A stretch of 64,000 nt of DNA from Mycobacterium sp. NS-7484 (GTDB lineage: Bacteria > Actinomycetota > Actinomycetes > Mycobacteriales > Mycobacteriaceae). The translations under genes were made by a program, and so were the position numbers. Positions 17,061-25,777 of the stretch are shown piece by piece (within the stretch, counting starts at the first letter, position 1; every line of letters starts with the position of its first letter). The stretch lies in contig NZ_MBEJ01000091.1 of NCBI RefSeq assembly GCF_001953975.1, forward strand, positions 1 to 64,000, read 5' to 3'. The notes below the pieces were generated by a model. It made no database searches, was not told the DNA's origin, and saw only the letters and a program-made list of their open reading frames with translations.

Positions 17061-17965
17061 GCACTCTCAGATTCGACGATCGCGTCGCCGTCATCACCGG
17101 CGCCGGACGGGGACTGGGCCGGGAATACGCGCTGCTGCTGGCATCGCGCGGGGCGAAGGTCGTCGTCAACGACCCCGGCGGCAGCCTCACCGGAGACGGT
17201 ACCGACACCACCCCGGCGCAGCAGGTGGTCGATGAAATCATCACGGCGGGTGGCGAAGCCGTCGCGGTCACCGATTCGGTGGCCACACCCGAAGGTGGCC
17301 AGGCGATCATCGGCAAAGCCGTCGACCACTTCGGCCGGCTCGACATCCTGATCCACAACGCCGGCACGGTGCGCCGTGGCTCGCTGAAGGAGATGAGCTA
17401 CGACGATTTCGAAGCCGTTCTCGACGTGCACCTGCGCGGTGCATTCCACGTTGTGCGCCCGGCGTTTCCGCTGATGTGCGACGCCGGGTACGGCCGGGTG
17501 GTGCTGACGAGCTCGATCGGTGGGCTCTACGGCAACCATGAGGTGGCCAACTATGCCGCGGCCAAGGCCGGCATCCTCGGGCTGTGCAATGTGGTGGCAC
17601 TGGAAGGTGCCGCCGACGGGGTGCTGTGCAACGCGATCGTGCCGGGTGCGGTGACCCGGATGGCCGAGGGCTTGGACACCTCGGCGTACCCGCCGATGGG
17701 TGCGGACCTGGTGGCCCCGACCGTCGGGTGGTTGGCCCACGAATCCTGTTCGGTCACCGGAGAATATTTCGTGGCGATCGCGGGGCGCATCGCGCGGGCG
17801 GCGATCGCGGAGTCGCCGGGGGTATACCAGCCGTCGTGGACCGTCGAGGAGGTCGGGAAGCAGATGGACGGTATCCGTGACCTCTGCGCGCCGGTGATCT
17901 TCCCGGTGGTTCCCGACGGGCATGCCGACCACATCCGCTACAGCTTCAGTAAGGCGGCGTCATGA
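17057..17965 (+). CDS. Short-chain dehydrogenase, 3-hydroxyacyl-CoA dehydrogenase-like
   Basis: A 302-residue SDR with [12 protein letters not shown] and the NDPGGS stretch characteristic of the MFE-2/HSD17B4-type hydroxyacyl-CoA dehydrogenases. Catalytic YAAAK follows the serine-rich strand (LTSSIGG). A C-terminal extension of ~60 residues after the fold also fits that group. It probably carries out the third step of a beta-oxidation cycle. The TTG start overlaps the preceding stop (TTGA). The end overlaps the CoA transferase gene (ATGA). Confidence 0.88.
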   Translation: MSTLRFDDRVAVITGAGRGLGREYALLLASRGAKVVVNDPGGSLTGDGTDTTPAQQVVDEIITAGGEAVAVTDSVATPEGGQAIIGKAVDHFGRLDILIHNAGTVRRGSLKEMSYDDFEAVLDVHLRGAFHVVRPAFPLMCDAGYGRVVLTSSIGGLYGNHEVANYAAAKAGILGLCNVVALEGAADGVLCNAIVPGAVTRMAEGLDTSAYPPMGADLVAPTVGWLAHESCSVTGEYFVAIAGRIARAAIAESPGVYQPSWTVEEVGKQMDGIRDLCAPVIFPVVPDGHADHIRYSFSKAAS

Positions 17966-19101
17966 CAACCGGTCCACTGCACGGTGTTCGGGTCGTCGAC
18001 CTCACCGCCATGGTGATGGGTCCGTACTGCACACAGATCATGGCCGACATGGGCGCCGACGTCATCAAGGTCGAAACCCCGGCGGGGGACAACACCCGCT
18101 ACATCTCGGTGGGCCCGGCGCCCGGTATGAGCGGGGTGTTCGTCAACGTCAACCGCGGCAAGCGCAGCGTGGTGCTGGATCTGCGGTCGGACGCGGGCAA
18201 GGAGACCTTGCGGGCCCTGATCGCCGACGCCGACGTCTTCATCCACTCGATGCGGGCCAAGGCCATCACCAAGCTCGGTTTCGGTTACGACGAGGTGGCC
18301 GCGATCAATCCGGGCATCGTCTACACCAATTGCTACGGCTACGGCCGTCGTGGTCCGGACGCCGACCGGCCCGCCTACGACGACACCATCCAAGCCGAGT
18401 GCGGATTGCCCGCCGTGCAACAGCAATTGACCGGGGAGGCCTCCTACGTCGGCACGATCATGGCCGACAAGGTGGCCGGACTGACCGCGCTCTACGCCAC
18501 CACCATGGCGCTGTTCCACCGCGAGCGCACCGGTGAGGGCCAGGAGGTCGAGGTCAGCATGTTCGAGACCATGGCCTCCTTCATGCTGGTCGAACATGCC
18601 AACGGCGCCATGTTCGACCCCCCGCTCGGGCCTGCGGTCTACCCGCGGGCGGTCACCCCCAACCGCCGGCCGTACGAGACCAAGGACGGCCACATCGCCG
18701 CCCTGATCTACAACGACAAGCACTGGAATGCGTTCATTGACCGGGTGCAACCGAGTTGGAACAACCCGGCGTACGACACCCTCGAACAGCGGGCTCGCCA
18801 GATCGACACGGTCTACGGGCTGTTGGCGCAGACGCTCAAGGAGCGCACCACCCCCGAATGGTTGGATCTGTTCGCGGAGTTGGAGATTCCGGCCGCGCCG
18901 ATGCTCACCCCCGACGCCCTGTTCGAGAACGAGCACCTCAACGCGGTCGGGTTGTTCGAAACCGTCGACACGCCGCACGGCCGGGTGCGGATGCCCGGGG
19001 TGCCGACGTGGTTCTCCCGCACGCCCGGCCGAATCGCCGGGTACGCACCGGAACTGGGCGCCGACACCGACGAGGTGCTGGCCGAGCTCGGGCCGCGATA
19101 G
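17962..19101 (+). CDS. CaiB/BaiF-type (class III) CoA transferase
   Basis: A 379-residue CoA transferase. Asp169 in the stretch IMADKVAGL occupies the position of the catalytic aspartate of formyl-CoA transferase, and the N-terminus (GVRVVDLTAMVMGPYCTQIM) is typical. It may move CoA between pathway acids, or act as a racemase/dehydratase-type homologue. It is preceded by an SDR and followed 11 bp later by an acyl-CoA dehydrogenase, so a CoA-thioester stage of the route begins here. Confidence 0.9.
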   Translation: MTTGPLHGVRVVDLTAMVMGPYCTQIMADMGADVIKVETPAGDNTRYISVGPAPGMSGVFVNVNRGKRSVVLDLRSDAGKETLRALIADADVFIHSMRAKAITKLGFGYDEVAAINPGIVYTNCYGYGRRGPDADRPAYDDTIQAECGLPAVQQQLTGEASYVGTIMADKVAGLTALYATTMALFHRERTGEGQEVEVSMFETMASFMLVEHANGAMFDPPLGPAVYPRAVTPNRRPYETKDGHIAALIYNDKHWNAFIDRVQPSWNNPAYDTLEQRARQIDTVYGLLAQTLKERTTPEWLDLFAELEIPAAPMLTPDALFENEHLNAVGLFETVDTPHGRVRMPGVPTWFSRTPGRIAGYAPELGADTDEVLAELGPR

Positions 19102-19112
19102 GAAGGTCAGGA

Positions 19113-20279
19113 GTGGATTTCGATTTTGGTGAGGCGGCCGACACGTTACGCGGTGAACTGCGTATGCTGATCGCCGACGAGGTGCCCGCAGATTTTCTCG
19201 GGGCGTTCACCGATGATCCCGCCGATCTGGCGGTGGCTCAACAGTTCTGCCGCACCCTGGCGCAGAAGCATCTGCTGTGCATGTCGTGGCCGAAGGAGTT
19301 CGGCGGCGGGGATGCCTCGGTGTGGGAGCAGACCGTGGTCCGCGAGGAGATGTGGGCCCACCACGAGCCGCGCGGCGCGCAGTACATGGGTGTCAACTGG
19401 GTGGGGCCGATCATCATGCGCCACGGCACCGAAGAACAGCAGCGCAAACATCTGCCGCCGATCGCCAATGGCGAAGTGATCTGGTGTCAAGGGTTTTCCG
19501 AGCCGGAGTCCGGTTCGGACCTGGCCTCACTGCGGACCTACGCGCGCCGAGAGGACGACGGCTGGCGGGTCAACGGTCAGAAGATCTGGACGTCCTACGC
19601 CACCATGGCACAGTGGATCTTCCTGTTGGCCCGGACTTCCAAGGTGGGAGAAGGCGCAACCCAGAAAAAGCAACAGGGCATGACGATCTTCCTGGTACCG
19701 ATGGACTCCCCGGGGATCACGGTGCGTCCGATCCGCACCATGATGGGTCCGCACCATCTCAACGAGGTGTTCTTCGACGACCTCAAGGTCACCGAGGCCG
19801 ACGTGCTCGGAACCGTGGACCAGGGCTGGTCGATCGTGCAGGACGTGGTGTCCTTCGAGCGCGTCGGCATTGCCCGGTACGCACGGTGTGAACGGCTGTT
19901 GCAGGCCGCACCCGAGGTGCTCGGCGACACGTGGGAGCAGCTGCCCGCCGAGTTGCGCGGCCGGTGGACCCGGATGCTCACCCACTGCCGCCGCGCCCGG
20001 CTGATGGCCTACCGGGTGGTGTCGATGCAGGCCACCGGTCGGGTGAATCCCGGTGACTCCGCGGCATATCGGATTGCGGTGACACGGTTGGACCAGGAGA
20101 GCGCCGAGGTGCTCATGGAGATTGTCGCGGCGATCCCGCGCGGTACCGAAAGCGCTGACTACTTCCGCGCCGAGGTCGAAGACCACTGGCGGTACTCGCA
20201 GGCGTCGACGGTGTCCTCGGGCAGCATCGAGATGCAGCGCATCCTCTTGTCGCGGACCATGCTGGCCGGGAAGGCGTGA
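19113..20279 (+). CDS. Acyl-CoA dehydrogenase, large subunit type (pair 1)
   Basis: A 388-residue FAD-dependent acyl-CoA dehydrogenase. FSEPESGSDLASL and NGQKIWTSYATMAQW are the flavin/substrate-binding motifs. The C-terminal part (STVSSGSIEMQRILLSRTML) is typical of actinobacterial FadE. The GTG start at 19113 follows GGAAGG; longer in-frame extensions upstream run through the CoA transferase gene and are rejected. Its 3' end overlaps the next, shorter dehydrogenase gene (GTGA). This suggests co-translation as an alpha-beta complex like the cholesterol side-chain dehydrogenases. Confidence 0.9.
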   Translation: MDFDFGEAADTLRGELRMLIADEVPADFLGAFTDDPADLAVAQQFCRTLAQKHLLCMSWPKEFGGGDASVWEQTVVREEMWAHHEPRGAQYMGVNWVGPIIMRHGTEEQQRKHLPPIANGEVIWCQGFSEPESGSDLASLRTYARREDDGWRVNGQKIWTSYATMAQWIFLLARTSKVGEGATQKKQQGMTIFLVPMDSPGITVRPIRTMMGPHHLNEVFFDDLKVTEADVLGTVDQGWSIVQDVVSFERVGIARYARCERLLQAAPEVLGDTWEQLPAELRGRWTRMLTHCRRARLMAYRVVSMQATGRVNPGDSAAYRIAVTRLDQESAEVLMEIVAAIPRGTESADYFRAEVEDHWRYSQASTVSSGSIEMQRILLSRTMLAGKA

Positions 20280-21205
20280 CGACGATGATTCTCGATCTCG
20301 GCGAGGACGCCAAGGAGTATGGCCGCCAGGCGCTCAAGGCTTTCGAGGCCGCCGGTGGCGATCAGTTGTTGGCACAGGCCGACGCCAAGCCCGATACCCG
20401 CGCCGGACTCGTCGTGCCTGTGCTGGAGGGCCTGGGGGTCTTCGAACTCGAACCCCGCGGTGACGCCGACTCATTGGAGGCCGCGGCGGCGGTGTGCCGC
20501 AGCGCGGGCTATTGGGCGCTGCCGTACCCCGTGGCCGAGCGGTTGGCACGACCGGCGGGCGTGGAGGTCGACGGACTCGTCGTCATCGATGCCGACGTGC
20601 CCGAGGCCGCGCTGCATGGACTCGACAACCGGTGGGCCACTGTGACATTGGACGGGCAACGCAGCACGGTGACCCACATCGCCGCTTCGGGACCGTCGTT
20701 CGCCACGGCGCTGGAGCTGGCCGCGCTCGATTCTGATGGCCTCGATGATGTGGCGCTGGCCCTGGTACTGCCGTCATGGACGCTGCTGGGCATGCTGGAC
20801 CGGGCCATCGACCTGACCGTCGCCCACGTCAGCCTGCGCAAGCAGTTCGGCCAACCACTGTCGGCCTTCCAGGGGGTGCAGTTCCAGCTCACCGATGCCG
20901 AGGTGGAGCGCAGCGGAGTCGAGATGCTCGCGAAATACGCCTTGTGGAGCCTGGCCACCCACGGGCCCGACGAGGCGATCAACGACGCGTTGGCGTTGCG
21001 GCTGGCCGCGATCGAGGCCGCAGAGGTGGTGTTCCGGGTGTGCCATCAGTTGCACGGAGCCGTCGGCTTCTGCGACGAGACCACATTGTCCTGGCTGTCG
21101 CGCTACAGCCAGCCGTTGCGCCGCTTGCCCTTCGGGGTGTCGAAGACCCGCGACACGCTGACCGCGCGGCTGGGTCGACGCGGACTCACCGGGCTGTTCT
21201 CATGA
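20276..21205 (+). CDS. Acyl-CoA dehydrogenase, short subunit type (pair 1)
   Basis: A 309-residue acyl-CoA dehydrogenase homologue, about 80 residues shorter than usual. The C-terminal four-helix domain is clear (RKQFGQPLSAFQGVQFQL, CHQLHGAVGFCDETTLSW), while the N-terminal and middle domains are reduced. In heteromeric mycobacterial dehydrogenases such a short subunit partners a full-length one, so it probably forms a complex with the preceding gene product. The GTG start overlaps the preceding stop; an ATG 9 bp later is an alternative. Confidence 0.88.
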   Translation: MTTMILDLGEDAKEYGRQALKAFEAAGGDQLLAQADAKPDTRAGLVVPVLEGLGVFELEPRGDADSLEAAAAVCRSAGYWALPYPVAERLARPAGVEVDGLVVIDADVPEAALHGLDNRWATVTLDGQRSTVTHIAASGPSFATALELAALDSDGLDDVALALVLPSWTLLGMLDRAIDLTVAHVSLRKQFGQPLSAFQGVQFQLTDAEVERSGVEMLAKYALWSLATHGPDEAINDALALRLAAIEAAEVVFRVCHQLHGAVGFCDETTLSWLSRYSQPLRRLPFGVSKTRDTLTARLGRRGLTGLFS

Positions 21206-22365
21206 CCGATCTCGACGAGTTCCGGGCCACCGTCAAAGACTGGTGCGCCGCGCACGTCCCGAAAGACTGGCGCGCCAAGCAGACCGGCGTCGACGCCGAC
21301 GAGTTCGTGGCCTTCCAGAAGTGGTGGTTCGCCGAACTGCACACCGCCGGATATGCCGTGCCGCACTGGCCCGCCGAGTGGGGCGGCGGCATGAGTGTGC
21401 CCGAACAGATCGTGCTGTACCAGGAACTGGCCGCCCACGATGCACCCCGACTCGTCCTGGCCTTCGTCGGCATTCACCACGCCGCGTCCACTCTGTTGGC
21501 GGCCGGCACCGACGAGCAACGCAAAAAGCACCTGCCCGCCATCCTCGACGGCGAGATCTGGGTGCAGGGCTTCTCCGAGCCGGAGGCCGGATCGGATCTG
21601 GCCGCGCTGCGCACCACTGCCAAGGCCAATGGGGAGAACTTCATCGTCAACGGCCAGAAGCTCTGGGCCAGCGGTGCTCTGCACGCCGACTGGTGTCTGC
21701 TGCTGGCCCGCACCGATGCGGAAGCGCCGAAACGCCACGGCATCTCCTACTTCCTGATGGACATGCGAACACCGGGCATCGACGTGCGGCCGATCCGCAA
21801 CGCGGTGGGCGATTCGCACTTCTGCGAGATCTTCCTCAACGACGTCGCAGTCCCGGCCGCCAACCTCATCGGCCCCCTGAACAAGGGCTGGCAGGTCGCC
21901 CAGGCCACCCTCGGCGCCGAGCGCGGTATGACCATGCTGGAACTGTCCGAGCGGCTGGGCAATGCGGGATTCCGGTGGTTGCTCGACACCGCGCCGATCG
22001 ATGATCCGGTGGTGGCAGACCGATTGGCACGGTTCGAGATCGAACTGACCGGTCTGCGCGGACTGTGCCGGGATCTGGTGGAGCGAACCGAGGCCGGGAA
22101 AGCCGGGCCGGCTGACGCCTCGATCGTCAAGCTGTACTACAGCGAGCTGTTGCAGCGGATGACGGGATTCGGCGCGGAGATCGGTGGCCTGGACGCCCAT
22201 ACCGTGCTGACCAAACCGGCCTCCAGCGGCTGGGAATCCGGCGCCTGGATGCTCGACTTCATCGGCTCCTGGGAATGGACCATCCCCGGCGGCGCCAGTG
22301 AGATCCAGCGCACCATCATCGGTGAGCGTGGTCTGGGCCTGCCCCGAGAACCTAGTGCGGTGTGA
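21202..22365 (+). CDS. Acyl-CoA dehydrogenase, large subunit type (pair 2)
   Basis: A 387-residue acyl-CoA dehydrogenase: FSEPEAGSDLAAL, NGQKLWASGALHADW, and the C-terminal PGGASEIQRTIIGERGL. The ATG at 21202 overlaps the previous stop (ATGA). It is followed at once by a short dehydrogenase gene, repeating the large+small arrangement of pair 1. It should introduce a double bond alpha-beta to a CoA thioester, or into a ring. Confidence 0.9.
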   Translation: MTDLDEFRATVKDWCAAHVPKDWRAKQTGVDADEFVAFQKWWFAELHTAGYAVPHWPAEWGGGMSVPEQIVLYQELAAHDAPRLVLAFVGIHHAASTLLAAGTDEQRKKHLPAILDGEIWVQGFSEPEAGSDLAALRTTAKANGENFIVNGQKLWASGALHADWCLLLARTDAEAPKRHGISYFLMDMRTPGIDVRPIRNAVGDSHFCEIFLNDVAVPAANLIGPLNKGWQVAQATLGAERGMTMLELSERLGNAGFRWLLDTAPIDDPVVADRLARFEIELTGLRGLCRDLVERTEAGKAGPADASIVKLYYSELLQRMTGFGAEIGGLDAHTVLTKPASSGWESGAWMLDFIGSWEWTIPGGASEIQRTIIGERGLGLPREPSAV

Positions 22366-23378
22366 TGAGCCAGTTTTCAGAACTACATGACGAATTGCGG
22401 TCGGTGGCCGTCGATCTGCTGGCCAAGGACAGTGTCGACTGGCCGTTGTTGGTCTCGGCCGGCTGGGTCGGTCTGGATGCGCCCGAGGAGGCCGGCGGTG
22501 CCGGCGTCACCTTCGCCGAGGTCGCGGTGATCTGCGAAGAACTGGGCCGAGCCGCCGCGACCACGGGCTACCTCGGCAGCGGGGTACTGGCGATCGGTGC
22601 GTTGAATACGTTGCAGGAAAGCGCATCTCGTGACGCACTGCTGTCGGCGGTCGTCGCCGGAACCACCCGCGCCGCGGTCGCGCTGTCCGGAGCCGGCGAC
22701 GTGCCATTCGAGGTGGCCGCCGGGCGTGTGCGCGGCCAGGCCACCTTTGTGCTCGACGCCATGGGTGCCCAGCGCTTGTTGTTGCCCGCACGCGACGCCG
22801 ACGGTATCACCGTGCTGGTGGACGTGGCTGCCGGGACCCCCGGGCTGACCGTCACCGAGCAGCCGGTGCTCGACGAGACCCGAAGCGTGGCAACCGTCAC
22901 TGCCGACGGCGTCGACGTCGACGACGACTCGGTGTGGCGGTTCGACGCCGAGGCCGGCCTGCACACGCTGACCGAGCGGGCCGCGCTCGCGGTGGCCTGC
23001 GACAGCCTCGGTGTCGCGCAGGCCATGCTCGACACCACGGTGGCTTACACCGGCGTGCGCCGCCAGTTCGGCCGCCCGATCGGCTCGTTCCAGGCCGTCA
23101 AGCACGCGTGCGCCGACATGCTGGTGAGGATCTCGGTGGCCCGCCAACTGGTGAGCGCGGCCATCGCCGACCCGGGGCCGCGCTCGGTATCCATGGCCAA
23201 GGCCTATGCGACCGAGACCGCCGTCGACGTGGCCGGCAAGGCCATGCAGTTGCACGGCGGCATCGGCTACACCTGGGAGAGCGGCGTGCACGTGTACCTC
23301 AAGCGGGCCGCGCTCAACCGGTCATTGTTCGGCTCACCAGCTGAACACCGCGCCAGGATTGCTGCGAGCCTGCGATGA
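22365..23378 (+). CDS. Acyl-CoA dehydrogenase, short subunit type (pair 2)
   Basis: A 337-residue acyl-CoA dehydrogenase homologue, shorter than the family norm of ~380. The C-terminal helical domain is well kept (RRQFGRPIGSFQAVKHACAD; MQLHGGIGYTWESGVHVYLK). The ATG at 22365 shares a base with the TGA of the preceding gene (TGATG); a GTG one codon earlier is possible. Probably the partner subunit of the preceding gene product. Last gene of the plus-strand catabolic operon. Confidence 0.88.
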   Translation: MSQFSELHDELRSVAVDLLAKDSVDWPLLVSAGWVGLDAPEEAGGAGVTFAEVAVICEELGRAAATTGYLGSGVLAIGALNTLQESASRDALLSAVVAGTTRAAVALSGAGDVPFEVAAGRVRGQATFVLDAMGAQRLLLPARDADGITVLVDVAAGTPGLTVTEQPVLDETRSVATVTADGVDVDDDSVWRFDAEAGLHTLTERAALAVACDSLGVAQAMLDTTVAYTGVRRQFGRPIGSFQAVKHACADMLVRISVARQLVSAAIADPGPRSVSMAKAYATETAVDVAGKAMQLHGGIGYTWESGVHVYLKRAALNRSLFGSPAEHRARIAASLR

Positions 23379-23439
23379 GTTTCTGCGGTGACGGCGGTCG
23401 ATACGAATGACCGACCACTCACCGTGAAGGAGAACTATC

Positions 23440-24213
23440 GTGGTTACCCGTCAGAGCGCGCCGTTGGGCGCCCCCACCTGGATCGACCTGGCCACGTCGG
23501 ACCTTGAACGTGCCCAACAGTTCTATGGTGCGGTGTTCGGCTGGACGTTCGAGACCGGCGGCCCCGAGTACGGCGGCTACGTCACTGCATTCGTCGACGG
23601 AAACGTGGTCGCCGGGCTGATGCGCAACGATCCGCAGTGGAACGCTCCGGACGCCTGGACCACCTACCTGCATACCGCGGATGCCGACGCCACGGTCCAG
23701 GCGGCCACCGCGGCCGGCGGCGGGAACTGCGGTGGCGTGATGGACATCCCGGCCAAGGGCCGGATGTCGATGTTGTCTGATACCGCAAACGGGTTCTTCG
23801 GTATCTGGCAGCCGGCCGGGCACGACGGCTTCGCGGTGTTCAACGAGGCCGGTGCGCCGGTGTATCACCAGTTGACCACGAGCGACTATGCCAAGGCGTT
23901 GGACTTCTACCGCACGGTGTTCGGCTGGAACACCGAGACTGTTTCCGACACTGACGAATTCCGGTACAGCACGGCCAACTTCGACGGCGAGGCACTCGTC
24001 GGTGTGATGGACGGATCGGCGTTCATCCCCGAGGGCGTCCCGTCGACGTGGACCACCTTTTTCGGAGCCGACGATGTCGACAAGACCATCGAGCTGATCG
24101 TGGCCAACGGTGGCTCAGTGGTACGCCCCGCCGAGGACACTCCCTACGGGCGTTTGGCCGCGGTGACCGACCCGACCGGAGCCGGGTTCAATCTGTCGTC
24201 CCCGCAGAGCTGA
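23440..24213 (+). CDS. VOC-superfamily protein, two tandem domains (Rv0911-like)
   Basis: A 257-residue protein with two glyoxalase/bleomycin-resistance (VOC) domains: APTWIDLATSDLERAQQFY opens the first, and VYHQLTTSDYAKALDFY opens the second near residue 140. Length and layout match Rv0911 and the CFP32 family. Metal ligands and substrate are not established. The GTG start follows AAGGAG. In M. tuberculosis its homologue lies directly after Rv0910, whereas here 22 kb separate the two. Confidence 0.85.
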   Translation: MVTRQSAPLGAPTWIDLATSDLERAQQFYGAVFGWTFETGGPEYGGYVTAFVDGNVVAGLMRNDPQWNAPDAWTTYLHTADADATVQAATAAGGGNCGGVMDIPAKGRMSMLSDTANGFFGIWQPAGHDGFAVFNEAGAPVYHQLTTSDYAKALDFYRTVFGWNTETVSDTDEFRYSTANFDGEALVGVMDGSAFIPEGVPSTWTTFFGADDVDKTIELIVANGGSVVRPAEDTPYGRLAAVTDPTGAGFNLSSPQS

Positions 24214-24640
24214 GGGCGAAGTCGGCAAAGTCGAACCCCGGCACCACCACGCAGCTGACCAGTACGGGCTCGTCGTCGCGGGGTCTGGCGCGCTGCCAGT
24301 GCCCGGGCGGGACGAGCACTTGCGGGTGCTGGCCGCCGGTGATGTCCGGACCCAGCAGAACGCTTGCGGCCGTGTCCTTTTCCGCACCGACTTCCAGGAT
24401 CAGGGGGCTGCCGCGATGGTGGAACCACAACTCCGCGCTGCGCACCGTGTGCCAGGCTGACTGCTGGCCGGGCATCAACAGGAACAGGATCGCGGTGCCG
24501 GCGCTGCGCGGCCCGGAATAGCCCGATGGAAGCGAGGCCTGGCTCACCGTCAGTTCGCTGCGCCAGGTCTCTCGGTACCAGCCGCCCTCGGGATGCGGAG
24601 CGAGGTCCAGCTGCCTGGCCCAGTCGGGTAGTTCGGTCAC
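24188..24640 (-). CDS. Cupin-fold protein, DUF985
   Basis: A 150-residue cupin_5/DUF985 protein: HPEGGWYRETWRS near the N-terminus, SAWHTVRSAELWFHHRGSPL holding the cupin histidines, and VLVSCVVVPGFDFADF near the end. The GTG at 24640 gives the family's usual N-terminus. An upstream extension of the frame overlaps the divergent membrane-protein gene and is rejected. Function is unknown; a sugar-nucleotide epimerase-like or small-molecule-binding role is typical of the fold. Its 3' end overlaps the VOC gene by 26 bp. Confidence 0.85.
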   Translation of the reverse strand: MTELPDWARQLDLAPHPEGGWYRETWRSELTVSQASLPSGYSGPRSAGTAILFLLMPGQQSAWHTVRSAELWFHHRGSPLILEVGAEKDTAASVLLGPDITGGQHPQVLVPPGHWQRARPRDDEPVLVSCVVVPGFDFADFALSSAGTTD

Positions 24641-24659
24641 ACCCGATAGTCTCGTCGCT

Positions 24660-25079
24660 ATGGTTCGTCTGCGTCCAGGCTGGCTGGTTGCGCTGTGCGC
24701 CGCGGTTCTGGTGGTCGTGGCCTGGCTGCCATGGTTGACCACCAGTGCCAACGGCGGCGGACGGGCCAACGCCATCGGTGGAGCAGCGGGCAGCATCGTC
24801 CTGCCGCACCGTTTCGGTGCCGGGCAGATGATCGTTCTGCTGGGTTCGTGTCTGATCGTGGCCGGGGCGATGGCCGGGCGCGGCCTGTCCCAACGGTGGG
24901 CTTCCTTTGCCGCACTGGTGATTTCGTTGGCCCTGCTGGCGCTGACGGTTTGGTACTACACACTCAACGTGAAACCGCCGGTGGCCGCCGGTTATGGCCT
25001 CTACGTCGGCGGCGTCATGGCGGTGCTCGCCGCGGTGTGTTCTGTGTGGTCCTTCCTGTCGACGGTGGGTAAGCCGTGA
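24660..25079 (+). CDS. Integral membrane protein, Rv0912-like
   Basis: A 139-residue protein with three or four hydrophobic segments (residues ~5-27, 55-72, 78-98, 110-133). The N-terminus is VRLRPGWLVAL preceded by Met. No functional motif is visible. Size and position next to the Rv0911-type gene match Rv0912 of M. tuberculosis. The end overlaps the acetyltransferase gene (GTGA). Confidence 0.75.
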   Translation: MVRLRPGWLVALCAAVLVVVAWLPWLTTSANGGGRANAIGGAAGSIVLPHRFGAGQMIVLLGSCLIVAGAMAGRGLSQRWASFAALVISLALLALTVWYYTLNVKPPVAAGYGLYVGGVMAVLAAVCSVWSFLSTVGKP

Positions 25080-25696
25080 GCGATTTTGTGACGCCCGTGG
25101 AGCTGACCGGGCAGCGCTGGGTGCGGTTGGAGCCCTTGACCCGGGAGCACATTCCCGAGATCGACGCCGTCGCCGCCGACGGTGAGCTGGGTTCGCTCTG
25201 GTACACCACGCCGCCGCGGCCCGGCCGGGCCGCCGAGTGGGTACAGCACATGCACGACCTGCGTGCGGCCGATCACGGCGTCAGCTTCGCGGTGCGCAGA
25301 CTCGACGGCAGGCTGGTGGGGTCGACGAGTTACCTGCATGTCGACGGTCCGAACCGGCGGCTGGAGATCGGGCATACCTGGTACACGGCCGAGGCTCGCG
25401 GTTCCGGGGTCAACGCCGAGACCAAGCTGTTGATGCTCGGTCACGCCTTCGACCAGTTGAACTGTGTCGCAGTCGAATTACGCACCCATTTTTTCAACTT
25501 CGCCAGCCGTGGTGCCATCGAGCGGCTCGGCGCCAAGCTCGACGGAATCCTGCGCAGCCACCAGTTGCTGCCGGACGGCTCGCGTCGTGACACCGTCGTG
25601 TACTCGATCTTGGACATCGAATGGCCCGCGGTGCGGGCCAACCTCAATTTCAGGCTGGCTCGATCACTGGCGCAAGAGCGTGGGCCGCAGCGATGA
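25076..25696 (+). CDS. GNAT-family N-acetyltransferase (RimJ/RimL type)
   Basis: A 206-residue protein of the Acetyltransf_3 type: RWVRLEPLTREHIPEI at the start, IGHTWYTAEARGSGVNAETK (acetyl-CoA-binding region), and ELRTHFFNFASRGAIERLGAK (the conserved end of the fold). It could acetylate a protein N-terminus or a small amine. It is coupled to the membrane protein by a GTGA overlap. A strong hairpin follows. Confidence 0.88.
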   Translation: MSDFVTPVELTGQRWVRLEPLTREHIPEIDAVAADGELGSLWYTTPPRPGRAAEWVQHMHDLRAADHGVSFAVRRLDGRLVGSTSYLHVDGPNRRLEIGHTWYTAEARGSGVNAETKLLMLGHAFDQLNCVAVELRTHFFNFASRGAIERLGAKLDGILRSHQLLPDGSRRDTVVYSILDIEWPAVRANLNFRLARSLAQERGPQR

Positions 25697-25735
25697 AACG
25701 GGTTGTCGTACAACACTGATCGCGCGGAGGGGAGT

Positions 25736-25765
25736 GGCTGGGGCCTCCTGAGTGAGGCCCCAGCC
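25736..25765. terminator. Bidirectional hairpin between the GNAT and hsp20 genes
   Basis: Perfect 11-bp arms (GGCTGGGGCCT at 25736-25746, AGGCCCCAGCC at 25755-25765) with an 8-base loop, in the gap between convergent gene ends. No T-run, as usual for mycobacterial terminators. Confidence 0.7.
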
Positions 25766-25777
25766 TGGCCGTACCGG

